Assembly (NCBI GenBank): GCA_947471745.1
Contig: CANJKZ010000768.1
Coordinates: 2,247,501 to 2,311,500 of the forward strand
Reading direction: 5' to 3'
DNA length: 64,000 nt
Origin: Closterium sp. Naga37s-1
Lineage: Eukaryota > Streptophyta > Zygnematophyceae > Desmidiales > Closteriaceae
Positions 54,420 to 64,000 of this stretch are shown piece after piece. A model generated the notes under the pieces. The model had not been told where the DNA came from and did not search any database. It saw nothing but the letters and a program-made list of their open reading frames with translations. Made by a program: the position numbers and the translations under genes. Position 1 is the first letter of the stretch. Every line of letters starts with the position of its first letter.

Positions 54420-55800
54420 ACGTGGGAAAGCGTTAGCGAGACGAGAAATCGTGGGCGACGGGGGGAAGCGAAGGCAATGGGAGAGGCGTGAGCGACGGGG
54501 GAGAGTGAGGGCGACGGGGATGCACGAAGGCGACGGGGGAAAACGAGGACGACGGTGGGAAGCAATGGTGACAGGGTAAGCGCGGGACAAGGAGATAATA
54601 GAATGCGGAGTATGAAAGTAGAACGAAAAACAAAGCCACGTCGGCGGTAGGAAATACGAGGGAGATGGGGAGGAACGAGTGCGACAGGGGAAAGGGAGGG
54701 TGACGGGGGAAGGGGTGGGCGACGGCGGCAGGGGTGGGTGACGGATGAAACCGTGAGCGACGGGGGAAGGGGATGGTGACAAGAAACCGCGAGGGCGACG
54801 GGGGAAGAGGTGGGCGACGGGAGAAGGCGAAGGCGAAGGGGGAAGGGGTGGGCGACGTGGGAAAGCAAAATTGTACACGCAATGCAAGGGCGACGGCGGA
54901 CAGAGCGTGGCGACGGCGAAAGCCAGAGCGTGGCCGTCGGCGAAAGCCAGAGCGTGACAACGGCGATAGCCAGAGCGTGGCGACGGCGATAGCCAGAGCG
55001 TGGCGACGGCGTTAGCCAGAGCGACGGGGCATGGACAATGGATGGCTGAATGCGAGAAGGATAGGGGAACGCAGCGACGACGGGGGGAAACGAGGGTGAC
55101 GGGCCAGGAGTAGCCGACGAGGGGAAACCGTGGGCGACGGGGGAAAGAGTGGGCAACATGGGGAAGAGTGGGCGACGGGGGCGATCGAGAGCAACGGGGG
55201 AAAGGAAACCCAACGGTGGAAGGCGGATTCAAAGGAGGGAGCAATTGCGACCGACGGGCTAAGCAACGGCGGCGTGTCAAGCAAGCTCGAAGGGGTGAAC
55301 AACGGCAAAGGCGCTGAAAAAGCGACGCGGAAATAAATGGCGACGTCACGTACAAGAGATGGGGAAGGCACAAGCGGGGGTCCAGGAAACGCGTCGGGGG
55401 AAAGGGATGGCGAGGGGGAAAGGAGCGGGCGATGGGGGAAAGCGAGGGCGACGGGGGAAGGAGTGGGTGACGGGGGAAAGCGAGGGCGACGGGCTAAGGG
55501 GAGTGTGGAGGGGGAAAGCGAGGGCGATGGGGAAAGGAGTGGGCGACGAGGGAAAGCAATGGCGACCGGGGAACCTGATCAACGAGGAGTGCGCGACCTG
55601 TGACCGAACGCGAGAGCGACGAGGAAACCAAGGACGACGGGGGAAATGGAGGGTGACGAGGTAACGCGACGGCGACGGGGGAAGGAGTGTGTGTCGGGGG
55701 CAAGCGAGGGCGACGGGAGCAGGAGTGGCCGGCGGCCGAAAGCGAGAGCGACGGGAGAAGGAGTGGGCGACGCGGGAAAACAAAGGCGACGGTACAATGT
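54420..55800. repeat. 1.4-kb G-rich minisatellite upstream of the transposase
   Basis: Degenerate units of about 18 bp such as GCGACGGGGGAAAGCGAGG, covering the promoter side of the transposase. Frames of up to 392 codons on the minus strand (SPxPSPVA-type repeats) are artefacts of this array. Confidence 0.85.
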
Positions 55801-57427
55801 AGCCAAGTATCTCACCTTGTGAGATGGCCACTTCAAGGTGACTCTGCCGCAATCTCGGAACAATCTCGCGGATTAGCCGCCAGCAGGGGCCGCATGTGAC
55901 GCCTAACCCCAAGTCTGATACTAAAATCGCAGGTAAGCGCAAGGATCTGTTGCATATGACAGCGGAAATGCACGAATTCAGAAATCGGAAATCCAGACAC
56001 AAGACGTCGAGCAGAAATGAGGGCAGAGTTGATTGCCCCCTGTGGCGTGGGAGCCAGGGCGATATGTTTGGGGTTGGGGCCAGGGCGTGGGAGTCTGTGG
56101 TGTCTAAAATTTTGCCCTTAACCCGAAGGGCTGATTCCAAACACAGCGTTAACCTCAGGGCTACAAACTAAAACGACCCCTTGCTAAGAACGGACAGGGG
56201 TGTCGTATGAAAAGTCATCCACCGTAATACAGAGGCACGTTAGGGAAATCAATTCGGTGGGAGTTGCGATAGTGCACCAACAAATTCAATTCATCGGTTT
56301 CTCAGCTAAACATCACTCCAAGCACACGGGCTACCCACGCAAAAACCAACACGGGAACACTTCAAATTGACCCGCGACCAAACCTGAATGTTACGAAGCG
56401 ACACGGCTGGTCATACGTAGGCGAACGAGTGAGGACGCGCCAAATAACCTGTATGCGAATTTGCGCGACTCGCAAATAATTCGCATCGACACAAAACTGC
56501 ATTGACCGAACTGTGGCGGGAAACACACGTGTCAACCAACGTAATCAACCTGGTCGTGTACGACAAAACAACGGACGCGATGCATACCAAAGGCTGGATG
56601 CCTAGAAACAACCGTTATAGTTAAACCACTATAAGTATCCCATACAATACTGCAAAAACACATGCATAACAATAAATGGCGTATGAGCTAAAAACATTTA
56701 CGCAAAGTGATCAGTCTTAATTTGTAATCATATAAATACAGACAACAATAATAGAAGGCCTAATGACTGAGCGCCGAAACCCATAAATCGAAATTCAACC
56801 ATTACAATAATAGCAAAGTATCATTCAAAAAAATTAACCAAAACGAAAAATCAGAACACATGAAGACCCCAATGCGTACCTTCTATAATGTTACATCAAA
56901 TAAACTCCCTATAAGCATATAACAAATTCATAATGTAAGGAAACCATGCACACACTGTATACGAGCCGAACAATACCGTCAACATAATAAACAGAGAAGC
57001 ACGGATTTCGGAAAGAAACCGCGATGTACCAACACTACAGGACAAGGCACATGCCACATGTGACGAAATGGGAAACCAGTAACCAGATCGCGACATCCGC
57101 GACTGCACCCACAAAACCGCGCAAAATGAACAAACAATGCAACGTGCCGAAGGGAGAGTACGTGGCACAATTCACGGCTGTGTCTCATCCAAACCAGCTC
57201 AACTCCGACCACACCCTAAACTGTCGAACCTCGTCTGTTACAGTCAGCCCGATGAATGGTTGAAAAAGACCGGAACTAATCGATCAGTCGTCAGTTTCGA
57301 GATTTTCTAGTTCCACCGACACAACTAGCAGGAAACCTATGGTTTCCATTTGCCCCCCCCCCCCCTCAGAGGGCTCACTGGCAAATCCCTTGGGGCAGTG
57401 TTTGGCTAACCAGGGATTTTTCCGATG
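55801..57427. other. Right terminal region of the transposon
   Basis: AT-richer sequence without a recognisable gene or array. It ends in a C-run at 57352-57365 and the terminal inverted repeat. Confidence 0.5.
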
Positions 57428-57579
57428 TCCTGCCGCGGATTGGCGGCCTGAGAGTGCGCGAACCACACCACCCACGCGCACAGCCCCGCCCATCCCGCCA
57501 CCCACGCCGCCCCCAGCAGCGCCCTCGCCACGGCTGGCGGCACGCGGGGCGCGGAGAAACGCGCCAGCGACGACCGCAT

Positions 57580-58482
57580 GCGCGTGGCGACAGTGGGCGA
57601 CTTCGAGCGACAGAAATGCGACAGCCTAACGCGTGCGGCGAGAATAATGGGAGAGGTTAACGGGGAAGGAGCGACAAGATAACAGAGAAGGAATGAGATC
57701 GAGGCTGTGAAGACTCTTTGCTCGGAGCGAGGAATGCGAGAGGCTATCGCTGAGGTATGGAGTGACAGGAAAGGGACAGATGTGGAGGGCGCGGAGCGAG
57801 AGGCGAACAAGAACTGTAACAGCTTTCGCGAATGAGGGATAAATGCACGTACCGAGCTTTTGAAATGTTACCGCCAGTACATCTTTCTATCTTAGCTGGC
57901 GCATATGTAGAAACTGGTGGATCGATTCGGCATTGGAAAGGTCAAGCCCGGACTCACACCTTTTGTCGAAGCTACCGTATCGAGAACCCGGCGCCACCAC
58001 TGCTTGGTACCCCATCCACCAACCAACCTCTCCGCCCAACCTCCCCCCCCACCTCTCCCCAACCTCCCCGCCCATACCTCCCCCCTCATCCCTCTCCCAC
58101 CCTCCCCGCTTGCTTCCTCTGCCGCTGCGACGCTGCGGATTGCTGCTGGCCGTTGTGTGGCTTCACTTCACACACACCTGCTCGGTACAGCCGTACAGAT
58201 ATGCAACTGACAGCTCTACGTTCCATTCCCATTCATCATGGCCCAGTTAGGGCCCATCAGATAGCCTATAATTTCCGCAAGTGCGCGCGACGCTAAGTAA
58301 GTCGTTTTGTAAACGCAAGCATCGTCTTGCTTTCCGCCTCTCGCCTCTCGCGTTGCCCAGGCTTGCGCATATTGCCACTAGCGAGCGGGCCAAGCGACGC
58401 CCTTGGCGCCCCATTTAGCTGGGCGACGCCCCATTAGCCGAGCGACGCCCCATTAGCCGAGCGACGCCGAATTTTCCGGGCG
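57580..58482. other. Divergent promoter region between HK-B and the F-box/LRR gene
   Basis: About 900 bp between the HK-B start (minus) and the F-box/LRR start (plus). A pyrimidine-rich block lies at 58010-58120. Three short repeats of AGCGACGCCCCATTAGCCG lie at 58418-58465 right before the downstream ATG. No promoter motif can be named. Confidence 0.5.
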
Positions 58483-61400
58483 ATGGATTCTCGCTCGTCG
58501 CCCGTCGTCGCCGAGTCTCCCGGCGACGATTCCGCCTCGCCAATCCATTCGCTATCCGACGATCTTCTTACCTCCATCCTCCGCCTAGTCCTCTCCGCCA
58601 ACCCCACCGCATCCGATACAAGCACATCCGATACAAGCACCGGCGATTCTCGCCCGTCCTACCAGGCGGCTCTCGTCTGCAAGCGCTGGTCCCGCGTGGC
58701 GCCTCTCGCGCTCACCTCCCTCACAGTCCTCTCCGCGTCTTCCGCCGCCTCCCCCGCCGCCTCCTTTTCCCCCAAACGCGAGCTCCTCTGTCGCCGGCTC
58801 GAGCTAGCGCTGCGCAAGTTTCCGAACCTGAATCGCCTGCACCTCGACAGCCACACGATCGACTTCATCGACGATCGTTTCCTGCGCGTCCTAGGCTCAG
58901 CATGCCCGAACCTGACGTACCTCTTCCTCGGCAAGGTTCGGTTGCCGGTTCGGCCGCCGCTCGTCGACGCGGTGAGCGAGGCGGGCCTCGCGAGCGTGTT
59001 TCGCGGATGCCGGCGGCTCGAGCACGTGAGCGTGCACTGCGCGCCGAACATCAAAGCACTCCCCGCGTCGCTCCTCGATCTTTCCGCGCTGCGCCGGCTG
59101 CAGCTCGAAGCGCCGAGCTTAAAACTCTTCCCGGAAGTCTTCCGGGGGAAATTAAGTACGCTCCTTGATTTGCGGCTGCTGTCGTGCAACGCGCTGCCGT
59201 GCCTGCCGGACTCTCTGGGCGACCTCGCGAGTCTCACGCATTTGCGCATCGAGAAATCTGATAACCTTGAGCAGTTGCCTGATTCGTTCTCTGACCTGCA
59301 GCTGCTCGACGTCCTCGTTATAAGCTCCTGCTACTGGCTCACGTCGCTGCCCGACGATCTCGGGCAGCTTCCCTGCCTGCGCGTGCTCGAACTGGACGGC
59401 TGCGGAGGTTTGCTCGAACTGCCCGGTTCGCTGCCGCAACTGCACTCGCTCGAACGACTCGTTATAAGCCGATGCGGTAACCTTACGCTGCTGCCCGAAG
59501 ACATCGGGCAGTTACCACTCTTGCGCGAATTGGAAATCAGCAAGTGCCATCGCCTCGTAGGCCTCCCGCCCTCCCTGCCCGACCTAGCCCAGCTCCAGTT
59601 CCTGGAAGTTTCGGACTGCACGCGTCTAGAATCCCTCCCGGACGATCTAGGCCGTCTATCCGTTCTTAAAACCCTGCGCCTCGCCTCGCTCCCTAATCTT
59701 TCCTCTCTGCCCGAAACCCTAGACCAGCTGACCTGTCTGCTAGAGCTTCAATTAGAAGACATCGACAATCTTTTAGGCCTGCCCGATCCAGTAACGAGTC
59801 TCGGGCAGCTGGAAAAACTCGTTCTGGGGCTGTCCTGCTCGCCGAGCCTGCCCGAATCCGTCGGCGCGCTGACCCGTTTGAAAGAGCTGCAGCTGCGGCA
59901 CTGTAAGGGGTTAACGAGTCTGCCTATAGCGATGCGCGCGATGACGCGGCTGGAGCGGCTGGTGGTGGAGGAGTGCTGCGAGCTGGTGGCCCTTCGGCTG
60001 CCGGACGGAGAGGGCGGGGGAGCGGCTGGAAAGGAGGGAGGGTGGGAGGGGGGAGGACAATTTGTGCACGCAGGATCAGAAATAAAAGGGGAAGGTGAGC
60101 AACGGCAGGAGCAGAAGGGGGGGGAGCAGGGACAGCAGGGGCAGCAGAGGCAAGAGCAGGGTCAGGTAGTTGGGTTGGATGCAGCAGCAGCAGCCGGATC
60201 AGCACCGCTCCCAACCACTCTCACTGACGAACTCAGCCGTCTCACTCTCATGACCAAATTCCCTCATCCCCCTTCCTCCTCGCTCCCCCCTCGCACCTCC
60301 CCCCGCCTCCGCGCCCTTGTTCTCATTGGCTGCACGTCCCTGCGCGCCCTCCCCGCGTCCATGACTGCCCTGGGGGCCCTAGAGCGGCTGGTGGTAACCA
60401 GGTGCACCGCGTTACAATGGGCGCCGGGGAACGTGGCTCAGATGCAGGGCTTGAGGGAGCTGAGGCTGGATGGGTGCAGAACGGTGCTGCTGCCGCCGTC
60501 GCTGGCGTGCTTGGGGCGGCTGGAGAGGCTGATTGTAGTGAGTAATGGGTGTAGTGGGAGCGGCGTGGGGGCTGGAGTGGAGGTGGGGATAGGGGGTGAG
60601 GTGGGCGAGGGGATGGGGGTGGACGCAGATGGTAACATGAATGGTGGCAGCAGCAGCGGGAGTGGACACGGGTGTGCTACAACCAAGGAAGGAGCTGCAG
60701 GCGGTTGGAGCACTCAAGATAGTGGCAGTATAGGCGGTGGTACCATGGTTGCAACACTAGCAAGCAGTGGCAACAGCTTTAAGGGCTCTGGTGGTGCAGT
60801 GACTGCTGGCACTAGTGCTGCTGCTGCCACTAGCACTAGTGCTACTTCTGCTGCTGCTGCTGCTGTTAGCAAAGCCGCTGCTGTCGGTAGTGGTGGTGGT
60901 GGAGGTGAAAAGGGGGAAGCAGGAAGGCCACACAGCATCCCAACCTGTCTGTCACCGGCGAGGGATGGCACTATGGCAGATAGCAGCAGCAGCAGCAGTG
61001 GCAGCAGCGGGGACAGCAGTAACTACAGGGGTAACTGCAACAACACGAGCACAAGCAGCAGCTGCAATGGAGCCAGCAACGGATTCATTACAACACAGTC
61101 ACACCCTCAGCAGCACAACCACCCGCACCCACATCCCCCCTCACACACACCTCTCTCACACGATTCCTTACCTGCCCTTGTCCCATCCAGTCCAACCGAC
61201 CCTCCTTCCGCTACCCACGAGCCCTTCTCGTCCTTCCTCCCCTCAACCCCCCTCGCTCTCCCCCCCGGCATGGGCCAGCTGGCGCAGCTGAGGGAGCTGG
61301 AGGTGAGCGGCTTTGACTCCCTCTCCGCCCTGCCGCCCTCCCTCGCCTCCCTCTCCCGCCTCACCCGCCTCTGCCTCACCGGATCCCTCAAGCTCGCCTC

Positions 61401-61989
61401 CCTGCCTGACCTCCCTTGTGGTGCCGTTGCTGCTGGTAGCGGCTCTGGCTGCTGTGGTTATGCCTCCTCCTCGTCCTCCTCCGCCATAGCCCCTTCTTCC
61501 ACTGCCCCCAACGGTTCTTTCTTCCTCCACCTCACCAACCTGAGAGACCTGCAGTTAGATTCCTGCCTCTCCCTCGCCTCTCTCCCCGCCTCCCTCTCCT
61601 CTCTCTCCTCCCTCAACCGCCTCCACCTCGCCTTCTGCTCCTCCCTCTCTGCCCTCCCGCCACGCCTCTCCTCCCTCTCCCACCTCCGCTCCCTCAACCT
61701 CCAAGAGTGCATCTCCCTCACCTCCCTCCCCCCCTCCCTCTCCTCTCTCGTTCGCCTGGAAGGGCTTTACCTCAAGGGCTGCATCCAGCTGAAAAGCCTT
61801 CCATGCGATATCGGCTATTTGCCGAGGCTAAGGGAGTTGGATTTGAGGGACTGTGAGGGGCTGCTGGCACTGCCGGGGTCAATCACCCTCCTTACGGGGC
61901 TCAAGTGGTTGGATATATTTGGGTGTAGTAGTCTGGATAAGGACTCGGTTCCCGCGAGGATAGGCCAAGCCACGATTTATCGGAGCTAG
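58483..61989 (+). CDS. F-box/LRR protein, single exon
   Basis: One uninterrupted frame of 1,168 codons. Residues about 20-75 fit an F-box (IHSLSDDLLTSILRLVLSAN, ALVCKRWSRVAPLAL), which binds SKP1 in SCF ubiquitin ligases. From about 85 to 500 follow leucine-rich repeats of the plant LxxLxxLPxxLGxLxxLxxL type, each near 23-24 residues, such as LPDDLGQLPCLRVLELDGC and LPEDIGQLPLLRELEISKC. A Gly/Ser/Gln-rich low-complexity stretch at about 505-580, a short LRR island at 600-690, and a second long Ser/Gly/Thr-rich stretch to about 920 follow. A last LRR block (925-1165) ends LPGSITLLTGLKWLDIFGCS. The repeats look like those of TIR-NBS-LRR proteins, but no NB-ARC domain is present. Substrates cannot be inferred. 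Confidence 0.88.
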   Translation: MDSRSSPVVAESPGDDSASPIHSLSDDLLTSILRLVLSANPTASDTSTSDTSTGDSRPSYQAALVCKRWSRVAPLALTSLTVLSASSAASPAASFSPKRELLCRRLELALRKFPNLNRLHLDSHTIDFIDDRFLRVLGSACPNLTYLFLGKVRLPVRPPLVDAVSEAGLASVFRGCRRLEHVSVHCAPNIKALPASLLDLSALRRLQLEAPSLKLFPEVFRGKLSTLLDLRLLSCNALPCLPDSLGDLASLTHLRIEKSDNLEQLPDSFSDLQLLDVLVISSCYWLTSLPDDLGQLPCLRVLELDGCGGLLELPGSLPQLHSLERLVISRCGNLTLLPEDIGQLPLLRELEISKCHRLVGLPPSLPDLAQLQFLEVSDCTRLESLPDDLGRLSVLKTLRLASLPNLSSLPETLDQLTCLLELQLEDIDNLLGLPDPVTSLGQLEKLVLGLSCSPSLPESVGALTRLKELQLRHCKGLTSLPIAMRAMTRLERLVVEECCELVALRLPDGEGGGAAGKEGGWEGGGQFVHAGSEIKGEGEQRQEQKGGEQGQQGQQRQEQGQVVGLDAAAAAGSAPLPTTLTDELSRLTLMTKFPHPPSSSLPPRTSPRLRALVLIGCTSLRALPASMTALGALERLVVTRCTALQWAPGNVAQMQGLRELRLDGCRTVLLPPSLACLGRLERLIVVSNGCSGSGVGAGVEVGIGGEVGEGMGVDADGNMNGGSSSGSGHGCATTKEGAAGGWSTQDSGSIGGGTMVATLASSGNSFKGSGGAVTAGTSAAAATSTSATSAAAAAVSKAAAVGSGGGGGEKGEAGRPHSIPTCLSPARDGTMADSSSSSSGSSGDSSNYRGNCNNTSTSSSCNGASNGFITTQSHPQQHNHPHPHPPSHTPLSHDSLPALVPSSPTDPPSATHEPFSSFLPSTPLALPPGMGQLAQLRELEVSGFDSLSALPPSLASLSRLTRLCLTGSLKLASLPDLPCGAVAAGSGSGCCGYASSSSSSAIAPSSTAPNGSFFLHLTNLRDLQLDSCLSLASLPASLSSLSSLNRLHLAFCSSLSALPPRLSSLSHLRSLNLQECISLTSLPPSLSSLVRLEGLYLKGCIQLKSLPCDIGYLPRLRELDLRDCEGLLALPGSITLLTGLKWLDIFGCSSLDKDSVPARIGQATIYRS

Positions 61990-62682
61990 TGTGCTTGGGC
62001 TTGTGCCTAAGTCAGGCTAAACAAGTTAGGCTAACTAGCAAACGCACACCTAGGCTGTCGCATTGAGCAGTAGTCATACGTAATTACAGTAGTACATGAG
62101 TTTCGTACGGTAGGTTATATTTGAATATGAACTTGAATACAATAGATGCAGTTTGTTTATTATGCATTGCACCCATGCATCAGCAGCGCTCGCCACTACA
62201 GCACATACGGTACATTGTTGCAAAACAGGGTGCCATGTGATTTGTGGACCGACCCACTGCTGCGTTTGGCAGTTGGTGGGCGGAGCTGGTTGCGTATTGT
62301 AAGATGCTCAGGTGCTTTTATACTTGACCGATTGTGTATGTACACATGACTTTTTCTGGCCCACACAATCACCCTGACATTAGGGGAGCTCCTTCAAACG
62401 GAAACATAGCCCTTATCGACTGCCTGGTGACCCCAAGCCGTGTGCTAACTCAATGCGATTCCAAATGCCGGCTCTTGTTCCTGGATACCCCTGTCCGCAT
62501 ACCACACGCTTCGAGCTGACCACCTGACCTAACCTAATCTTGAGAGACTGGCATTACTTTGTTTATCCCTCCCTCTCAAGAATCCATCACTCCAATGATT
62601 TACAAACGGGCCGTATCCGTTACCAGTTTGTTTAGTTATGGTTTGCTAGTCATAACAATTACTACTAGTACAAGCCTGAATC
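61990..62682. other. Intergenic region
   Basis: 3' flank of the F-box/LRR gene and 5' flank of the next gene. No repeats, element ends or further gene recognised. Confidence 0.5.
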
Positions 62683-63448
62683 ATGCGCAGTACCATGCCT
62701 AAAATTCGTTCTCACCGGCCTGTCGCGTGGCCTCGCTCCACAAATGTCGCAGCTTGCATTCTCCTCTCGGTAGCCCTCGCGCTCACTGCCGCAGGCGCCG
62801 CTGCGTGCTCCGTTTCCAGCGGCGGCGCTAATCGCCCTCTGCCGCGCCGAGATGCCCCACGTCCGTCCAAACAACGCCTGCTGCCTCGCGCTCGGCCCAG
62901 TCGCGCTCGACGCTCTCTTTTGAAGCTCGCCGCTACCGGCGGCGCTGCCGGGGCCGACGTGAGCGCTGAAACCGTTCTTGAAAACTCGCAATGTAAGTCG
63001 GTTTGTCCAGTTCAGAGGCTCTCAGCGAGCTTTCTCACGCGTATCCTCTCATTTCGAATGGGAGTCCAGAGTCCGCACTCAGAGTGACGCCTGTGGGCTA
63101 GTGTAAGGTCAATCCGCTGTGCCAAATAACACCCTCGTTTTCACCCAATGGGTAGCGAGGTGTTATACACAGCCTCAGAGCTCCACTTCTCATGAGAGAG
63201 AGAAATTGCGCGCTCCCGGGCTGCCCTTCAAAAGTGCGACGTCACCGACTCAGCGCATGTGCCGGCAGTGAAGCCGCCGTCCTTATTTGCGGTAAAATGT
63301 GCTCCCATTTCCCTGCTGTGCCGGCAGTGAAGGTGCTGCTGCAGCTGAAGGTGGCGTGGGGCAAGTGGGTGGGCAACAGCAACGCCACCACATTGTGCTC
63401 TGCATGGGAGGGCGTCACCTGCAGCCCCAAAGGGCTCGTCGTTTCCCT
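62683..63448 (+). CDS. LRR receptor-like protein, first two exons (partial gene)
   Basis: Exon 1, 62683-62992, starts with a basic stretch and a hydrophobic segment (AACILLSVALALTAAGAAAC) that fits a signal peptide or anchor, then an Arg/Pro-rich region. The donor is GTAAGT at 62993. Exon 2, 63328-63448, joins in phase 1. It reads LKVLLQLKVAWG, NATTLCSAWEGVTCSPKGLVVSL, the LRRNT_2 cap (LxxxKxxW, WxGVxC) of plant LRR receptor kinases, with donor GTGAGT at 63449. LRR units and any kinase must be in later exons beyond 64000. Confidence 0.7.
63249..63327 (+). repeat. Short duplicated acceptor upstream of LRR gene exon 2
   Basis: TGTGCCGGCAGTGAAG occurs at about 63259 and again at the true acceptor at 63318-63333, with the upstream copy going out of phase. 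Confidence 0.65.
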
Positions 63449-63565
63449 GTGAGTCTCATTGCGACTGGCAGTGAAGGTGCGGTGAGTCTCATTGCGTGCA
63501 CTGCATTGCATGGGATGCCATCACCTGCAGCCCCAAAGGGCTCGTCGTTGCTCTGTGAGTCTCAT
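63449..63565 (+). repeat. Copy of LRR gene exon 2 tail with donor
   Basis: GCATGGGATGCCATCACCTG, CAGCCCCAAAGGGCTCGTCG and CTCTGTGAGTCTCAT at 63508-63565 repeat the last 50 bp or so of exon 2 and its donor (63398-63460), about 111 bp downstream. GGCAGTGAAGGTGC (the exon head) also recurs at 63467. Confidence 0.8.
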
Positions 63566-64000
63566 TCCCGACACTCGCTGCCTCGTTATCCTCGTTACCC
63601 CTAATTGCCCCTTGTTGGTCTGAGTACCTGTTATAGCAGCTCATCTAAATAACCTCGTTTCGGCCCATTTGGTCGTCTTGGGCATGGGCCATTGTAATAG
63701 GATGCAGAGCCTGGGTTCATATCCATTTCCTGCCACGAGCGGACGCCAGTGTCGATAAATGTGAACCTCGCCCCAACCTCGGCCCGCCCTTTTAACGGGC
63801 GAACCTGGCCGGGGAACAGCCTGGCCTGCCCGGGACGGGCCGAACCTCCGCCTGCCTTTCTTTGCTGGCCTGGTCTGGTTCGAGCAGGTGCTCATGCCCA
63901 GCACCAGGGCGGGACTGACGGGTGTAACTCCTTCAAAATGTAACTGATGCGCCTCTGATAGCTCCTGATTAGCCCAGCCCGGTCTAAGGCACCGGGCGTT
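63566..64000. other. Intron 2 of the LRR gene, to the window end
   Basis: No coding signal recognised. The GC-rich segment at 63770-63870 has inverted GGCC/CGGG words. The gene is expected to continue beyond the edge. Confidence 0.4.

Larger units (their letters stand above)
46928..57427 (-). mobile_element. 10,500-bp Plavaka-like (CMC) DNA transposon, apparently complete
   Basis: The left end is CATCGGAAATAACCGAGG and the right end, reverse-complemented, is CATCGGAAAAATCCCTGG: a 9-bp perfect inverted repeat, diverging after that. The direct repeat TC (46926-46927 and 57428-57429) flanks it. Removing the element and one TC restores CGGCAGGAGGCGATGCG, which is the HK-A exon 1 sequence, so both ends are exact. 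It carries a 4-exon transposase and a 5-exon coiled-coil gene on the same strand, plus a 1.4-kb G-rich minisatellite and 1.6 kb of AT-richer sequence at the right end. It inserted in exon 1 of HK-B. Confidence 0.9.
27965..57579 (-). pseudogene. CHASE-domain hybrid histidine kinase, copy B, split by a transposon (12 exons)
   Basis: Exons on the minus strand: 57579-57428 with 46925-46850 (exon 1 in two parts), 45052-44871, 44241-44015, 43056-42916, 42159-41964, 40580-40333, 39963-39733, 39627-39544, 33048-32339, 32135-31968, 31689-31055, 30782-27965. All splice sites are GT-AG and all phases equal those of HK-A. Without the 10.5-kb insertion the sum would be 1,956 codons including the stop. It has TM1, CHASE (FVVPIFRHPLP, MYDNTELGELKQILGPEKP, GRTFEAHC), TM2, His box STSHELRTP, N box ELVANAMSHTASGH, G1 EDTGGGIPPEEL, the same TPYPVRFLL in place of G2, and a receiver with VVDDN and DLHMP. 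The last exon carries 21 tandem receiver segments and ends in an altered tail without the conserved Lys. The insertion probably abolishes function, so I class it as a pseudogene; expression is not known. Confidence 0.8.

Noticed and set aside
54195..55373. 392-codon Ser/Pro/Arg-rich protein
   Set aside because: Opposite-frame product of the G-rich minisatellite; overlaps the transposase start.
55896..57263. Additional genes in the right arm of the transposon
   Set aside because: Only short ORFs (60-91 codons) without domains or splice logic.

Overview
The window is eukaryotic nuclear DNA. Genes have GT-AG introns, the repeat load is very heavy, and the elements are plant-type (Copia LTR elements, hAT-like and TTAA-flanked MITEs, a CMC/Plavaka-type DNA transposon). 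Two genes for CHASE-domain hybrid histidine kinases (the cytokinin-receptor architecture) plus LRR proteins point to a streptophyte. I infer a charophycean green alga, perhaps zygnematophycean, but the species cannot be fixed from sequence alone.

Layout. 1-1373: start of a Copia-type element (LTR plus gag, minus strand) nested in an older decayed Copia pol (1374-4944). 4945-12816: intergenic DNA of GC-rich minisatellites, small DNA elements and two kilobase-scale low-complexity arrays. 12817-27354 (+): histidine kinase HK-A, 12 exons. 27965-57579 (-): its paralogue HK-B, tail to tail with HK-A, also 12 exons. 58483-61989 (+): single-exon F-box/LRR protein. 62683-64000 (+): first exons of an LRR receptor-like protein that runs off the window.

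The two kinases were rebuilt by comparing them exon by exon; intron phases agree at all 11 junctions. Each has a TM segment, a CHASE domain, a second TM, a His-box, a HATPase region with intact G1 but poor N and G2 boxes, and one receiver domain. HK-B is split in exon 1 by a 10,500-bp Plavaka-like transposon (46928-57427) with CATCGGAAA ends and a 2-bp target duplication. That element has an apparently intact 4-exon transposase and a second 5-exon coiled-coil gene. HK-B also carries 21 tandem copies of a 129-bp piece of its receiver exon, which stays in frame for 20 copies. HK-A has AA instead of AG at the exon 5 acceptor.

The most unusual signal is recurrent. Short segments spanning a splice junction (acceptor plus exon head, or exon tail plus donor) are duplicated next to the real exon, many times and separately in HK-A, HK-B and the unrelated LRR gene. 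Several intronic minisatellites look like further expansions of such junction segments.
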